Source of the DNA: Streptomyces sp. NRRL S-340 | GTDB lineage: Bacteria > Actinomycetota > Actinomycetes > Streptomycetales > Streptomycetaceae | DNA length: 64,000 bases | Reading direction: 5' to 3' | Assembly: GCF_000720185.1 (NCBI RefSeq) | Contig: NZ_JOIY01000006.1 | Span: 1 to 64,000, forward strand | Part shown: one piece after another, positions 39,404 to 47,930 of the stretch | Position numbering within the stretch: position 1 is the stretch's first letter | Layout: each line of letters starts with the position of its first letter | Position numbers and translations under genes: made by a program | The notes under the pieces: generated by a model | Seen by the model: the letters and a program-made list of their open reading frames with translations, nothing else | What the model was told of the DNA's origin: nothing | Databases searched by the model: none

Positions 39404-40621
39404 TCAGGCCGGGCGCGCCGTCGCCGTGCGCACCGCCCGTACCAGCGCCTGGGCCCGGGGGTCCGCCGTCACGCTCGTACGGAAGCCGTTGGTGACGTAG
39501 CCGAAGGCGATGCCCGAGTCCGGGTCGGCGAAGCCGAGGGCGCCGCCGCGGCCCGGGTGACCGAAGGAGCCGGGGCCGAGCAGCGGGGACGCGCTGCCGT
39601 GCAGCATGTACCCGAGGCCGAACCGGGTGCCCACGACCAGCACCCGGTCGGGGCCCGCCGACCGTTCGGCGCGGGCCAGTTCGGTCGTCTCCGGTGCGAA
39701 CAGGCGCCTGCCGCCGTCCACCTCGCCGATCAGCGCCGCGTAGAAGCGGGCCAGGCCGTCGGCGGTGGCGATGCCGTTGGAGGCGGGCAGGAGCGCCGCG
39801 CGGAAGGCGTCGCCGTTCTCGTCGGGCAGCGGGGTGATCGCCGCGAAGGCGCGGCGGGTCAGCGACCTGGGATCGGCGTACGCCTCGGCCACCGCCGGCT
39901 TGGGCCGCAGCCGCGGACCGCCCGCGGACTCGGGCGCCTCGACCGGTCCGACCCGGCCCACGCGTCCGGCCTCGTGCCCGGGCAGCCCGACCCACAGCCG
40001 CGCCCCCGCCGGTGCGGCGATCTCGCGCGCTATCCACGCGCCGATCGGCTCGCCCGTCACCCGCCGCACCAGCTCGCCGGTCAGCCAGCTGTACGTCTGC
40101 GCGTGGTAGCCGTGGTCCGTGCCCGGCTCCCACACCGGCGCCTGGGCCGCCACCGCACGGGCGCCGAGCGCCGGATCGGCGGCCTCGGCGGGCGTGAGCG
40201 GGCGGTCCAGGACCGGTACGCCCGCCCGGTGGGCGAGCAGGTGCCACACCAGCGTGCGCTCCTTGCCCGCCGCCTTGAACTCGGGCCAGTACGCCCCGAC
40301 CGGCGCGTCCAGGTCCAGCTCCCCGCGCTGGTGCAGCAGCAGGAGCACGGCCGCGGCGATGCCCTTGGTGGCCGAGCGCACGACCTGCGCGGTGCCCTGC
40401 TCCCAGGGAGCTGGGGGCTCGCCCGCACCGGGCGCGGCGTCGACGTCCCGGGTCCCGGCCCACAGGTCGACGACCTTGTGCCCGTCCCGGTACACCGCGA
40501 GGGCCGCGCCCCGCTCGCCGCGCGCGGTGAAGTTCTCGGCGAAGGCCCGCCTGACCGGCTCGAAGCCCTCGGCCACCGCGCCGCTCACGTCCACGCCCAC
40601 GTCCGCACTCCCGTCACTCAT
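39404..40621 (-). CDS. Serine hydrolase of the class C beta-lactamase/esterase family
   Basis: A 405-residue penicillin-binding-fold hydrolase resembling EstB-type esterases. The nucleophile motif is SATK in VRSATKGIAAAVLLLLHQRGELDLDAPV, the Tyr motif probably HAQTYSW, and a C-terminal FGHPGRGGALGFADPDSGIAFGYVTN replaces the KTG box, as in EstB/LACTB relatives. No signal peptide, so cytoplasmic. Start ATG 40621; GTG 40624 is equally possible. Convergent with DUF1876. Confidence 0.88.
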   Translation of the reverse strand: MSDGSADVGVDVSGAVAEGFEPVRRAFAENFTARGERGAALAVYRDGHKVVDLWAGTRDVDAAPGAGEPPAPWEQGTAQVVRSATKGIAAAVLLLLHQRGELDLDAPVGAYWPEFKAAGKERTLVWHLLAHRAGVPVLDRPLTPAEAADPALGARAVAAQAPVWEPGTDHGYHAQTYSWLTGELVRRVTGEPIGAWIAREIAAPAGARLWVGLPGHEAGRVGRVGPVEAPESAGGPRLRPKPAVAEAYADPRSLTRRAFAAITPLPDENGDAFRAALLPASNGIATADGLARFYAALIGEVDGGRRLFAPETTELARAERSAGPDRVLVVGTRFGLGYMLHGSASPLLGPGSFGHPGRGGALGFADPDSGIAFGYVTNGFRTSVTADPRAQALVRAVRTATARPA

Positions 40622-40689
40622 CACTCGTATCCGCCGACCGCCTGCGACAGTGAGTGCAACACGGGCGCTACGCCTGCGATTCCTCGGGG

Positions 40690-41475
40690 TCAGGCGTCCG
40701 TCGTCACCGAGCGCGGGTCGAATCCGAAGGGGAGTTCCAGGCGGTGGGCGCGCATCAGCGCCTCGTCGCGGAGCAGGGTGCCGGTCGCGTCGTCCGCCGC
40801 GATCACCCCGTCGCTGAGGACCAGCGCGCGCGGGCACAGTTCGAGGGCGTACGGCAGGTCGTGCGTGACCATGAGGACGGTGACGTCCAACGAGCGCAGC
40901 ACGTCGGCCAGTTCACGGCGGGAGGCCGGGTCGAGGTTGGAGGACGGCTCGTCCAGGACCAGGATCTCCGGTTCCATGGCGAGCACCGTCGCCACGGCGA
41001 CCCGGCGGCGCTGGCCGAAGGAGAGGTGGTGCGGGGGGCGGTCGGCGAAACCGGCCATGCCGACCCGTTCCAGGGCCGTGCGCACCCGCTGCTCCAGCGC
41101 GGGCCCCTTCAGGCCGGCCGCCGCCGGACCGAACGCCACGTCCTCGCGCACGGTCGGCATGAACAACTGGTCGTCCGGGTCCTGGAAGACGATCCCGACC
41201 TTCTGCCGGATCTCGGCCATGTGCTTCTTGCCGACGGGCAGCCCGGCCACCTTCACCGAGCCGGCGCCGCCGCCCAGGATGCCGTTGAGGTGCAGCACGA
41301 GCGTGGTCTTGCCGGCGCCGTTCGGGCCGAGCAGTGCCACCCGCTCCCCGCGCGCGATCGAGAAGTCCACGCCGAACAGGGCCTGGTGTCCGTCGGGGTA
41401 GGCGAAGGCGAGGCCGCAGACCTCGAGGGAGGGCGCGGCCGGGGAAGCCGGGGAGTTCACAGTCACGGCGTCCAT
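40690..41475 (-). CDS. Nickel/cobalt ECF transporter ATPase
   Basis: ATP-binding subunit of an energy-coupling-factor metal importer (NikO/CbiO). The 261-residue protein has Walker A GPNGAGKTT near residue 49, Q-loop VFQDPDDQLFMPTVREDVAFGP, signature LSFGQRRRVAVA, Walker B ILVLDEPSSNLD and the switch His in VTHDLP. It follows the Q subunit with a 1-nt gap. The LSFGQ signature is the usual form in this subfamily. Confidence 0.94.
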   Translation of the reverse strand: MDAVTVNSPASPAAPSLEVCGLAFAYPDGHQALFGVDFSIARGERVALLGPNGAGKTTLVLHLNGILGGGAGSVKVAGLPVGKKHMAEIRQKVGIVFQDPDDQLFMPTVREDVAFGPAAAGLKGPALEQRVRTALERVGMAGFADRPPHHLSFGQRRRVAVATVLAMEPEILVLDEPSSNLDPASRRELADVLRSLDVTVLMVTHDLPYALELCPRALVLSDGVIAADDATGTLLRDEALMRAHRLELPFGFDPRSVTTDA

Positions 41476-41476
41476 C

Positions 41477-42238
41477 TCACACCATCCATCCCAGCAGGCA
41501 GACGACGAGTGCCGCCGCGGGCAGGGCCAGCGCGGACGACCACTGGGCCCGGGAGGCGGTCACCTCGTCGATGACCGGCATGGAGCCGGTGTAGCCGCGG
41601 CTCACCATGGCCAGGTGGACGCGCTCGCCGCGCTCGTAGGAGCGGATGAACAGGGCGCCCGCGGACTTGGCGAGCACGCCCCAGTGCCGCACGCCGCGCG
41701 CCTCGAAGCCGCGGGAGGCGCGGGCGATGCGCATGCGCCGCATCTCGTCGGTGATCACGTCGCCGTAGCGGATCATGAAGGAGGCGATCTGCACCAGCAG
41801 CGGCGGGAGCTTGAGGCGTTGCAGGCCCAGCAGCAGTTCCCGCAGCTCCGTCGTGCTCGCCAGCAGGACGGACGCGGCGACGCCGAGGGTGCCCTTGGCG
41901 AGCACGTTCCAGGCGCCCCACAGGCCGTTCACGCTCAGCGAGAGCCCGAGGACGTGCACCCGCTCGCCCTCGGCCACGAACGGCATCAGCACCGCGAACG
42001 CGACGAACGGGACCTCGATCAGCAGCCGGCCGAGCAGGAAACCGGCGGGCACGCGGGCCACGGCGGCGGTGGCGCCGAGCAGCACGGCGTACAGGGCGAA
42101 CGCCCACAGGGCCTCGCGCGGGGTCGACACCACGACGACCACGAACGCGAAGGCGGCGGCGAGCTTGGTGTGCGGCGGCAGCGCGTGCACCGGCGAGTTC
42201 CCCGGCCGGTAGAGCCGGTGGGCGTGTCCGGCGCCCAT
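41477..42238 (-). CDS. Nickel/cobalt ECF transporter transmembrane subunit (NikQ/CbiQ)
   Basis: A 253-residue T component that couples the ATPase to the metal-binding subunit. Several membrane segments occur early, then the ATPase-contact helices with paired Ala-Arg-Gly-type motifs (RIARASRGFEARG and AMVSRGYTG). Start ATG shares one base with the upstream stop (TGATG), so the operon is tightly coupled. Confidence 0.93.
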   Translation of the reverse strand: MGAGHAHRLYRPGNSPVHALPPHTKLAAAFAFVVVVVSTPREALWAFALYAVLLGATAAVARVPAGFLLGRLLIEVPFVAFAVLMPFVAEGERVHVLGLSLSVNGLWGAWNVLAKGTLGVAASVLLASTTELRELLLGLQRLKLPPLLVQIASFMIRYGDVITDEMRRMRIARASRGFEARGVRHWGVLAKSAGALFIRSYERGERVHLAMVSRGYTGSMPVIDEVTASRAQWSSALALPAAALVVCLLGWMV

Positions 42239-43290
42239 CAGGCCGCGGCCCGCGAGGAGGGCTCGGCGTCCGACGTACGGCGCCTGCGGACGACCCAGAA
42301 GACGCCGCTGCCGACGGCGACGGTGACGCCGACGCCGATCACGCCCGCGAGGCCGCCGGACAGCCGGGCGTCCGAGACGTCCTTGACGCCGTAGTCGGCG
42401 AGCGGGGAGTCCGCGGAGGCGTGCGGCTCCTCCTTCTTGTCGATGCCCTTGTCGTGGGCGACCTTCTCCAGGCCGTCGGGGCTGGCGGAGGCGTAGAAGC
42501 TGACGAACCCGGCGAGGACCAGCGAGGTGACCAGGCCGGTGATCCACAGCTTGCGGTGGGACCCCGCGGCGGCGGGGGCCGGGACCGGCGCGGCGGCCGG
42601 GGCGTCGACCAGTTCGCCGTTCACCCGCAGCTTCAGGCGCTGCTCCAGTCCGCGCGCCCCGTACACCAGGTCCGGGCGTACGGCGATGACGGCGCCGACG
42701 GTGAGCGCGGTGATCGCGGCCTCGCCGATGCCGATGAGGACGTGCACGCCGATCATCGCGGTGGCGACCTTGCCGATCGCCACGTCGGTGGTGCCGCCCA
42801 CGGCGTAGATCAGGGTGAAGGCGACGGCGGCGGCCGGGACCGAGACCAGCGCGGCCACGAAGGAGGCGACGGTGACGGTGCGGCGCCGGCGCGGCAGCAC
42901 CTTCACCAGGCCGCGGAAGACGGCGTACGCCACGACCGTGGTGACGATCGCCATGTCGGTGATGTTGACGCCGAGCGCGGTCAGCCCGCCGTCCGCGAAG
43001 AGGATGCCCTGCATGAGCAGGACGACCGAGACGCACAGGACCCCCGTGAAGGGGCCCACGAGGATCGCCGCGAGCGCTCCGCCGAGCAGGTGGCCGCTGG
43101 TGCCGGCCGCGACCGGGAAGTTGAGCATCTGCACCGCGAAGATGAACGCGGCGACCAGGCCCGCCAGCGGCGCGGTCCGCTCGTCGAGTTCCCGGCGGGC
43201 GCCCCGCAGGCTGACCGCGACGGCACCGGCGGCGATCACCCCCGTGACGGCGGAGGTGGGGGCGTTGATGAATCCGTCAGGCACATGCAC
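42238..43290 (-). CDS. Fused nickel/cobalt ECF substrate-binding and accessory subunits (NikMN/CbiMN)
   Basis: A 350-residue fusion. Residues about 1-215 are the metal-binding M subunit, whose N-terminal Met-His (VHVPDGFINAPT) chelates the ion and whose LNFPVAAGTSGHLLGG holds another ligand His. Residues about 245-350 are the N subunit with the PDGLE motif (SASPDGLEKVA) between two membrane segments. GTG 43290 is chosen over longer frames because homologues begin MHxPDGF, since the amino group is a ligand, and because TATCAT lies 6 nt upstream (leaderless). Nickel is favoured over cobalt by the Nur-like box upstream and absence of a visible cobalamin riboswitch. Confidence 0.9.
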   Translation of the reverse strand: MHVPDGFINAPTSAVTGVIAAGAVAVSLRGARRELDERTAPLAGLVAAFIFAVQMLNFPVAAGTSGHLLGGALAAILVGPFTGVLCVSVVLLMQGILFADGGLTALGVNITDMAIVTTVVAYAVFRGLVKVLPRRRRTVTVASFVAALVSVPAAAVAFTLIYAVGGTTDVAIGKVATAMIGVHVLIGIGEAAITALTVGAVIAVRPDLVYGARGLEQRLKLRVNGELVDAPAAAPVPAPAAAGSHRKLWITGLVTSLVLAGFVSFYASASPDGLEKVAHDKGIDKKEEPHASADSPLADYGVKDVSDARLSGGLAGVIGVGVTVAVGSGVFWVVRRRRTSDAEPSSRAAA

Positions 43291-43310
43291 CGTTCGATGA
43301 TAGTGGCCTG

Positions 43311-43327
43311 TTGCGAACCTCTTGCAA
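43311..43327 (-). promoter_or_regulatory. Candidate Nur (nickel-responsive Fur family) box
   Basis: TTGCGA-ACCTC-TTGCAA matches the reported Streptomyces Nur consensus TTGCAA-N5-TTGCAA with one mismatch and exact spacing. It lies 9 nt upstream of the TATCAT -10 of the nikMN-type gene, where a bound repressor would block RNA polymerase. CTCTTGCAAGAG within it is also a perfect palindrome (43319-43330). Confidence 0.6.
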
Positions 43328-43462
43328 GAGCGAGGGGCTGTGCATCTGCGGCCGGGGGGCGGCGCATCGGACGAAAAAGGAATAAATCGATATATATGGG
43401 ACATTGGTAAGGGAACCGAAAAGTGCCTCCTGGTGAGGTCACTGAGTGTGAGGGGTCGTCCG

Positions 43463-43819
43463 ATGGCTGTGGTCGAACAGTACGCGCGAGCCCGTATCGT
43501 CACCGAGGACGACGAGTCCGAGGAGCACTGCGCCGTCCCGGTCCTCCTGCGCTACGACCCGCGGGACGACCCGCGCGCGGTCCGGATCGCACTGCCCGGC
43601 GCGCATGAGTGGACGTTCCCCCGGTCGCTGCTCGAACAGGGGCTGCGCGCGCCGACGGGCACCGGTGAGGTGCGGGTGTGGCCGTGCGGCCGGGTGCAGG
43701 CCGTGGTCGAGTTCCACTCGGCGCGCGGCGTCTCGGTGGTGCAGTTCGAGACGAAGACGCTGTTCAGGTTCCTGCGGCGGACCTACAGCGCGGCGGCGAC
43801 GGAGATGGTCCACCGGTAG
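43463..43819 (+). CDS. ssgE: SsgA-like sporulation protein, probably SsgE
   Basis: SsgA-like proteins are small actinobacterial factors controlling septum placement and wall remodelling during sporulation; SsgE affects spore dissociation in S. coelicolor. The 118-residue protein shows the family core: CAVPVLLRYDPRDDPRAVRIALPG, WTFPRSLLEQGLRAPTGTGEVRVWPC and VVQFETKTLFRFLRRTY. The SsgE assignment rests on the neighbourhood (two PBP genes and pmt, as SCO3154-SCO3158) more than on sequence. ATG 43463 follows AGGGG at 7 nt. An unusually AT-rich tract at 43375-43405 lies upstream. Confidence 0.87.
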   Translation: MAVVEQYARARIVTEDDESEEHCAVPVLLRYDPRDDPRAVRIALPGAHEWTFPRSLLEQGLRAPTGTGEVRVWPCGRVQAVVEFHSARGVSVVQFETKTLFRFLRRTYSAAATEMVHR

Positions 43820-43840
43820 GGTCCGCGGCCGTCGCGGCGG

Positions 43841-45505
43841 TCAGCCGCCCTTCTTCAGCAGGGCCGCCACGATCGGGCCCGCGGTGTCGCCGCCGTGGCC
43901 GCCCGCCTGCACGACGCCCGCCGCCGCGAGATCACCGCGGTAGGCGGTGAACCAGCCGTTCGGCTTCTTCTGCCCGTCGACCTCGGCGGAGCCCGTCTTC
44001 GCGCCGTAGTCCGGGCCGAGCCCGGCCATGGCCTGGGCGGCGGTGCCCGAGGAGGCCGTGTACGCCATCAGCTCCCGCAGCTGGGCCAGCGTGGACGCGG
44101 ACAGCGTGCGCGAGGCCGTGGCCCGCTTGCGGTGGTCGGTGTCCGGGGAGACCAGGTACGGCTGGCGGAAGGTGCCCGAGCGGACCGTCGCGGCCACCGA
44201 CGCCATGTTCAGCGGGTTCATCCGGACCCCGCCCTGGCCGATGAGCGAGGCCGCCTTCTGGGCGGCCGACTGCACCGGCACCGCGCCGTCGAAGGACGGC
44301 ACCCCGATCGCCCAGTCGTCCCGCGCCAGGCCGAACACGTCCTGGGCCTGCCGGGTCAGGTCGTCGTCCTTCAGCTTGCCCGCCTGGCTGATGAAGGCGG
44401 TGTTGCAGGAGCGGGCGAAACTCGCCTTGAACGTGCCGCCCTTGATCTCGAAGTCGTCGTCGTTGTGGAACTTCCAGCCGCCGTAGGTGAACGTCTTGGG
44501 GCACGGGTGTTCCTTGTCCGCGGACGCCAGCCCCTTGTCGATCAGCAGTGAAGCGGTGATGACCTTCATCGTGGAGCCGGGTGCCAGGGAGCCCTGCAGG
44601 GCGGTGTCGAAGCCGTGGCCGCTGTTGGCCACGGCGAGGATCTCCCCGGTGGAGGGGCGCACCACCACGACGGAGGCGCGGTCGCGCCGGGACACCTCCC
44701 GCTCGGCGGCCGACTGGAGCGACGGGCTCAGCGTCGTGCGCACCGTGCCCGGGGTGCCCTCGCTCAGTTCGGCGAGGGTCTTGTCCGAGAGCCCGGCCTT
44801 CTTCGACGCCTTGCCGCGCACCACCCGCAGCTCGACGCCCGCCCTGCCGCCGGCCGTCCTGCCGTACTTCTCGCGCAGCCCGTCCAGGACCGAGCCCAGC
44901 GACGGGTAGGCCGCGGTGGTGATCGCGCCGCCGTCCCGGTCGAGAGCCTTGACCGGCGGGGTGCCCGACTCGCCGGTGACCAGGGTGTCGCCGTCCTTCA
45001 GGTCGGGGTGGACGACCGCCGCGTGCCAGTCGACGACCGGGGCGCCGTCGGCCGCGCGGCGCACGACGGTCAGCGCGCTGTCGTACCTCAGCGGCTTGCT
45101 CACGCCCTTGTACGCGACCGTCGCCTTCACGGAGAAGGGGACCTTGCCGCCGCTCGGGGTGCCCTGGGTGAGCGTGACGTTCTCCAGGTGCGCGTCCTTG
45201 GCGTAGCCGGCCAGCAGCGCACCGGCCGCCGCGGCGTCGCTGGTGGCGGCCGCGGCCCGGGACGGCCTGCCCTGCTGCCAGGCCGTCAGGAACCGTCCCG
45301 CGGTGGTCTGCGTCTCCAGGGCCGTCACCGGGCCGGTCTTCACCTTCTTGTGCGCGCCGGCCGCGGTCCGGCCCTCGGCCTCGGCACCGCCGCCGGACAG
45401 CGTGTAGGCGCCGACCGCGACACCGCCCACGACCACGGCGATCACCCCGCCGACCACGGCGGGACCCGTCCTCCGTCGCTCGGCGACGCGCCTTCTCTTG
45501 CCCAC
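43841..45505 (-). CDS. Class B penicillin-binding protein (first of a tandem pair)
   Basis: A 554-residue D,D-transpeptidase anchored by one N-terminal membrane segment (AVVGGVIAVVVGGVAVGAYTL). It has an NTF2-like MecA_N domain (about 65-180), a PBP dimer domain and a transpeptidase domain: SxxK is GSTMK with Ser311, SxN is SCN in SFARSCNTAF, and KTG is AKTGSAEVDG. No PASTA domains. GTG follows GGAGGA. It is a paralogue of the next upstream PBP and unrelated to FtsI or PBP2-RodA loci. Short basic cytoplasmic tail (VGKRRRVAERRR). Confidence 0.92.
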   Translation of the reverse strand: MGKRRRVAERRRTGPAVVGGVIAVVVGGVAVGAYTLSGGGAEAEGRTAAGAHKKVKTGPVTALETQTTAGRFLTAWQQGRPSRAAAATSDAAAAGALLAGYAKDAHLENVTLTQGTPSGGKVPFSVKATVAYKGVSKPLRYDSALTVVRRAADGAPVVDWHAAVVHPDLKDGDTLVTGESGTPPVKALDRDGGAITTAAYPSLGSVLDGLREKYGRTAGGRAGVELRVVRGKASKKAGLSDKTLAELSEGTPGTVRTTLSPSLQSAAEREVSRRDRASVVVVRPSTGEILAVANSGHGFDTALQGSLAPGSTMKVITASLLIDKGLASADKEHPCPKTFTYGGWKFHNDDDFEIKGGTFKASFARSCNTAFISQAGKLKDDDLTRQAQDVFGLARDDWAIGVPSFDGAVPVQSAAQKAASLIGQGGVRMNPLNMASVAATVRSGTFRQPYLVSPDTDHRKRATASRTLSASTLAQLRELMAYTASSGTAAQAMAGLGPDYGAKTGSAEVDGQKKPNGWFTAYRGDLAAAGVVQAGGHGGDTAGPIVAALLKKGG

Positions 45506-46151
45506 TGCCGTCCGTCCTCCGCGATTCCGGGCCCCCGGAGCCCCCGCTGCCGTCGTCCTCGTCCGCACCGGCGTCCCGCGCGGTCCCGCGCGGCCCTTGT
45601 GCCGCGCGGACGCGACGACGCCCACCACCCTAGGGTCACGCCCCCGGGGGACGGCCGCCGCGAGCCGTCCGTAGCCAACCTGCGACAAACGGCGCGACGG
45701 CGCACGCCCGGCGGGGCCGGGTGGCTCAAGGGCGGGCGCGGCGGCGGACACGCGCCGGGGCACGCCGGGCGGCACGCCGGCACTCGCGCCGTCGGGAGCG
45801 TGCACGCCCCCCTGCGGCTCGCGGCGCGGCACCCGCGGGCGCGGGCCTCCGCCGGGGCGCCGGGCGCGGGCCTCCGCCGGGGCGCCGGACGCGGAGGCTC
45901 CCCACGCCCCGGCCCGCAGCGCGCGGGCTCTGCACACCCCGGCCCGCAGGCGCGCGGCGGCACGGGGCGCTCGTCGTCGGGAGCGTGCGCGCCCCCCTCG
46001 GCTTGCGACGCGGCATCCACGGGCGCGGCCCTCCGCCGGCCCGCCATGCGCCAAGGCCCCACATCTCGGCTCCTCGTGCCGCGCCCCCGGGCCGCACCCG
46101 TCCTCACGGCTCCCGCGCCCGGCCCACCGCGTGCCTGCCCGCGCGGCGTGC
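45506..46151. other. 646-bp spacer between the two PBP genes, repeat-rich, no gene
   Basis: No coding frame is convincing. A 25-bp unit is duplicated exactly in tandem at 45837-45861 and 45862-45886. A longer imperfect direct repeat starts GTCGGGAGCGTGC at 45791-45854 and again at 45976-46040. The sequence is extremely GC-rich, and the GC-only frames through it are low-complexity Arg/Pro/Ala. Confidence 0.65.
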
Positions 46152-47774
46152 TCAGCCGGCCGCGCGCAGTACCGCCGCCACGATCGGGCCGGCCGCGTCG
46201 CCGCCGTGGCCGCCCTCCTGGGTCATGGCCGCCGCCGCCACGTCGTTGCGGTACCCGGTGAACCAGCTGTTCGACTTGGCCTGCCCGTCCACCTCGGCGG
46301 AGCCGGTCTTCGCGCCGATGCTGCCGCTCAGCCCGGACATGGCGGCGGCCGCGGTGCCGGTCGTGGCGGTGCGGTGCATCATCTGCCGCAACTGGGCGAC
46401 GGTGCCCGCCGGCAGGCCCTTGGCCGTCGCCAGGGTGCGGTCGTCGAGGCCGGCCGGGACCAGGACGGGCTGCCGGAAGCCGCCCGTCATCGCGGTCGCC
46501 GTCACCGAGGCCATGTTCAGCGGGCTCATCTGCACCTGGCCCTGGCCGATCAGGTTGGCGGCGGTGTCCGGGCCGCCGGAGGCGGGGACCGAGCCGTCGA
46601 AGGACGGGATGCCGGTCTTCCAGTTGTCCCGGCCCAGCCCGAACCGGTCCTGGGCCTCCTTGGTGAGGGAGTCCGTCTTGACCTCGTCGGCGTACTTCAC
46701 GAACGCCGTGTTGCACGAGCGCGCGAAACTCTCGGAGAGGGTGGCGTGTTCGTTCGGCGTCATGCCCTGGAGGTTGTGGAACGTCTGGCTCTGCCAGACC
46801 GCCCTGTCGGGGCAGGGCGCCGGGCCGGAGGCGGTGGTGATGCCGTTGTCGATGAGCGTCGCGGCGCTGATGATCTTCATCGTGGACCCCGGCGCCAGTC
46901 TGCCCAGGAACGCCGCGTTGAAGGCGTCGTCGCGGTGGTTGGCGACCGCCAGCACCTCGCCGGTGGAGGCCTTGACGGCCACGACGGAGGACTCGGCGAA
47001 CTTGGTCACCGCCTTCTCGGCCGCCGCCTGCGCGCTCGCGCTGAGGGTCGTACGGAGCTTGCCGGGGCGGCCCTTGGCGAGGGTGAGGAGCGGGGTCTCG
47101 GCGGCCTCCGCGTCCGCGTGGTGGACGCTCAGCTCGACGGACGGGGTGCCGCCCGCCTTGTCGCCGTACTTGTCGCGCAGTTCGTCCAGGATCGGGCCGA
47201 GGGAGGGGTACTCGTCCTTGGTCAGGACGGTGCCGTGCCGGTCGACGGCCTCGATCGGCGGGGCGGCCGAGTCGCCGGTGACGAGCGTGTCGCCCTTCTT
47301 CAGCCGCGGGTGCACGAGGGCCGGCTGCCAGTCGACGAGCGCCCGGTGGCTGGTCTCCCCGCGCACCACGGTCAGCCTGCTGCTGTAGGCGAGCGGCGCG
47401 GACTTGCCGCCGTAGGAGACGGTCGCCCTGACCGAGAAGGGCACGGTGGTGCCGGCGGCGGCCCCGGGGGAGATCTTCACCCCGGTGATGTGCGCCTCGT
47501 GCCCGTAGGAGGACAGCAACTGCTGCGCGTCCTGCGGGAAGTTCGTGTACGTCGCGGCCTTCGCGGCGTCCCCCTGCTCCCAGGCCGCGAAGAACTTCGA
47601 CGTGGTCTCCTCGACCTCGTCCCGGCTCGGCGGCCCGGTCCTGGCCGGCGCCGGCGCACCGGCGGTCGTGTCCCCCTCCAGCGCGGAGACGAAGTTGTAC
47701 CCGCCGTACACCGCTCCGCCGGCCAGCACGACGACGACACCACCCACGACGGCGGCCTTGGTGCCCTTGCGCAT
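46152..47774 (-). CDS. Class B penicillin-binding protein (second of a tandem pair)
   Basis: A 540-residue paralogue of the neighbouring PBP with the same domains: membrane anchor (AAVVGGVVVVLAGGAVYGGY), MecA_N NTF2-like domain, dimer domain and transpeptidase domain with GSTMK (Ser297), SCN and AKTGSAEVDG. ATG 47774 follows GGGGAGGAG. A TACAGT -10 (47862-47857, minus) and a perfect palindrome lie upstream. In streptomycetes such extra PBPs are thought to serve sporulation or wall repair; the exact role is not known. Confidence 0.93.
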   Translation of the reverse strand: MRKGTKAAVVGGVVVVLAGGAVYGGYNFVSALEGDTTAGAPAPARTGPPSRDEVEETTSKFFAAWEQGDAAKAATYTNFPQDAQQLLSSYGHEAHITGVKISPGAAAGTTVPFSVRATVSYGGKSAPLAYSSRLTVVRGETSHRALVDWQPALVHPRLKKGDTLVTGDSAAPPIEAVDRHGTVLTKDEYPSLGPILDELRDKYGDKAGGTPSVELSVHHADAEAAETPLLTLAKGRPGKLRTTLSASAQAAAEKAVTKFAESSVVAVKASTGEVLAVANHRDDAFNAAFLGRLAPGSTMKIISAATLIDNGITTASGPAPCPDRAVWQSQTFHNLQGMTPNEHATLSESFARSCNTAFVKYADEVKTDSLTKEAQDRFGLGRDNWKTGIPSFDGSVPASGGPDTAANLIGQGQVQMSPLNMASVTATAMTGGFRQPVLVPAGLDDRTLATAKGLPAGTVAQLRQMMHRTATTGTAAAAMSGLSGSIGAKTGSAEVDGQAKSNSWFTGYRNDVAAAAMTQEGGHGGDAAGPIVAAVLRAAG

Positions 47775-47825
47775 CAGCGCGCTCCTCCCCGGTCCCTCCC
47801 TGGTGCCTTCGCCCGCGCGGGTTCG

Positions 47826-47839
47826 TTGAACGCGTTCAA
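47826..47839. promoter_or_regulatory. Perfect palindrome upstream of the PBP gene
   Basis: TTGAACGCGTTCAA is a perfect 14-bp palindrome 52 nt before the PBP start and just downstream of its likely -10 (47862-47857), a position suited to a repressor operator. Confidence 0.45.
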
Positions 47840-47930
47840 AGACGCTGCGTGTCTCGCACTGTAGGCGAAACCGGGGCGCCGGTGGCGGCTGTTGCCGGAT
47901 GGTGTCCGAAGAGAGATCGACCGATCCGTG

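Noticed and set aside
43291..43462. Cobalamin riboswitch before the metal transporter
   Set aside because: No B12-box-like conserved sequence is seen, and the -10 lies 6 nt from the start codon, leaving no leader.
45726..46097. A 123-codon frame in the spacer between the PBP genes
   Set aside because: Almost only Arg, Pro, Gly and Ala, overlaps tandem DNA repeats, and has no ribosome site.
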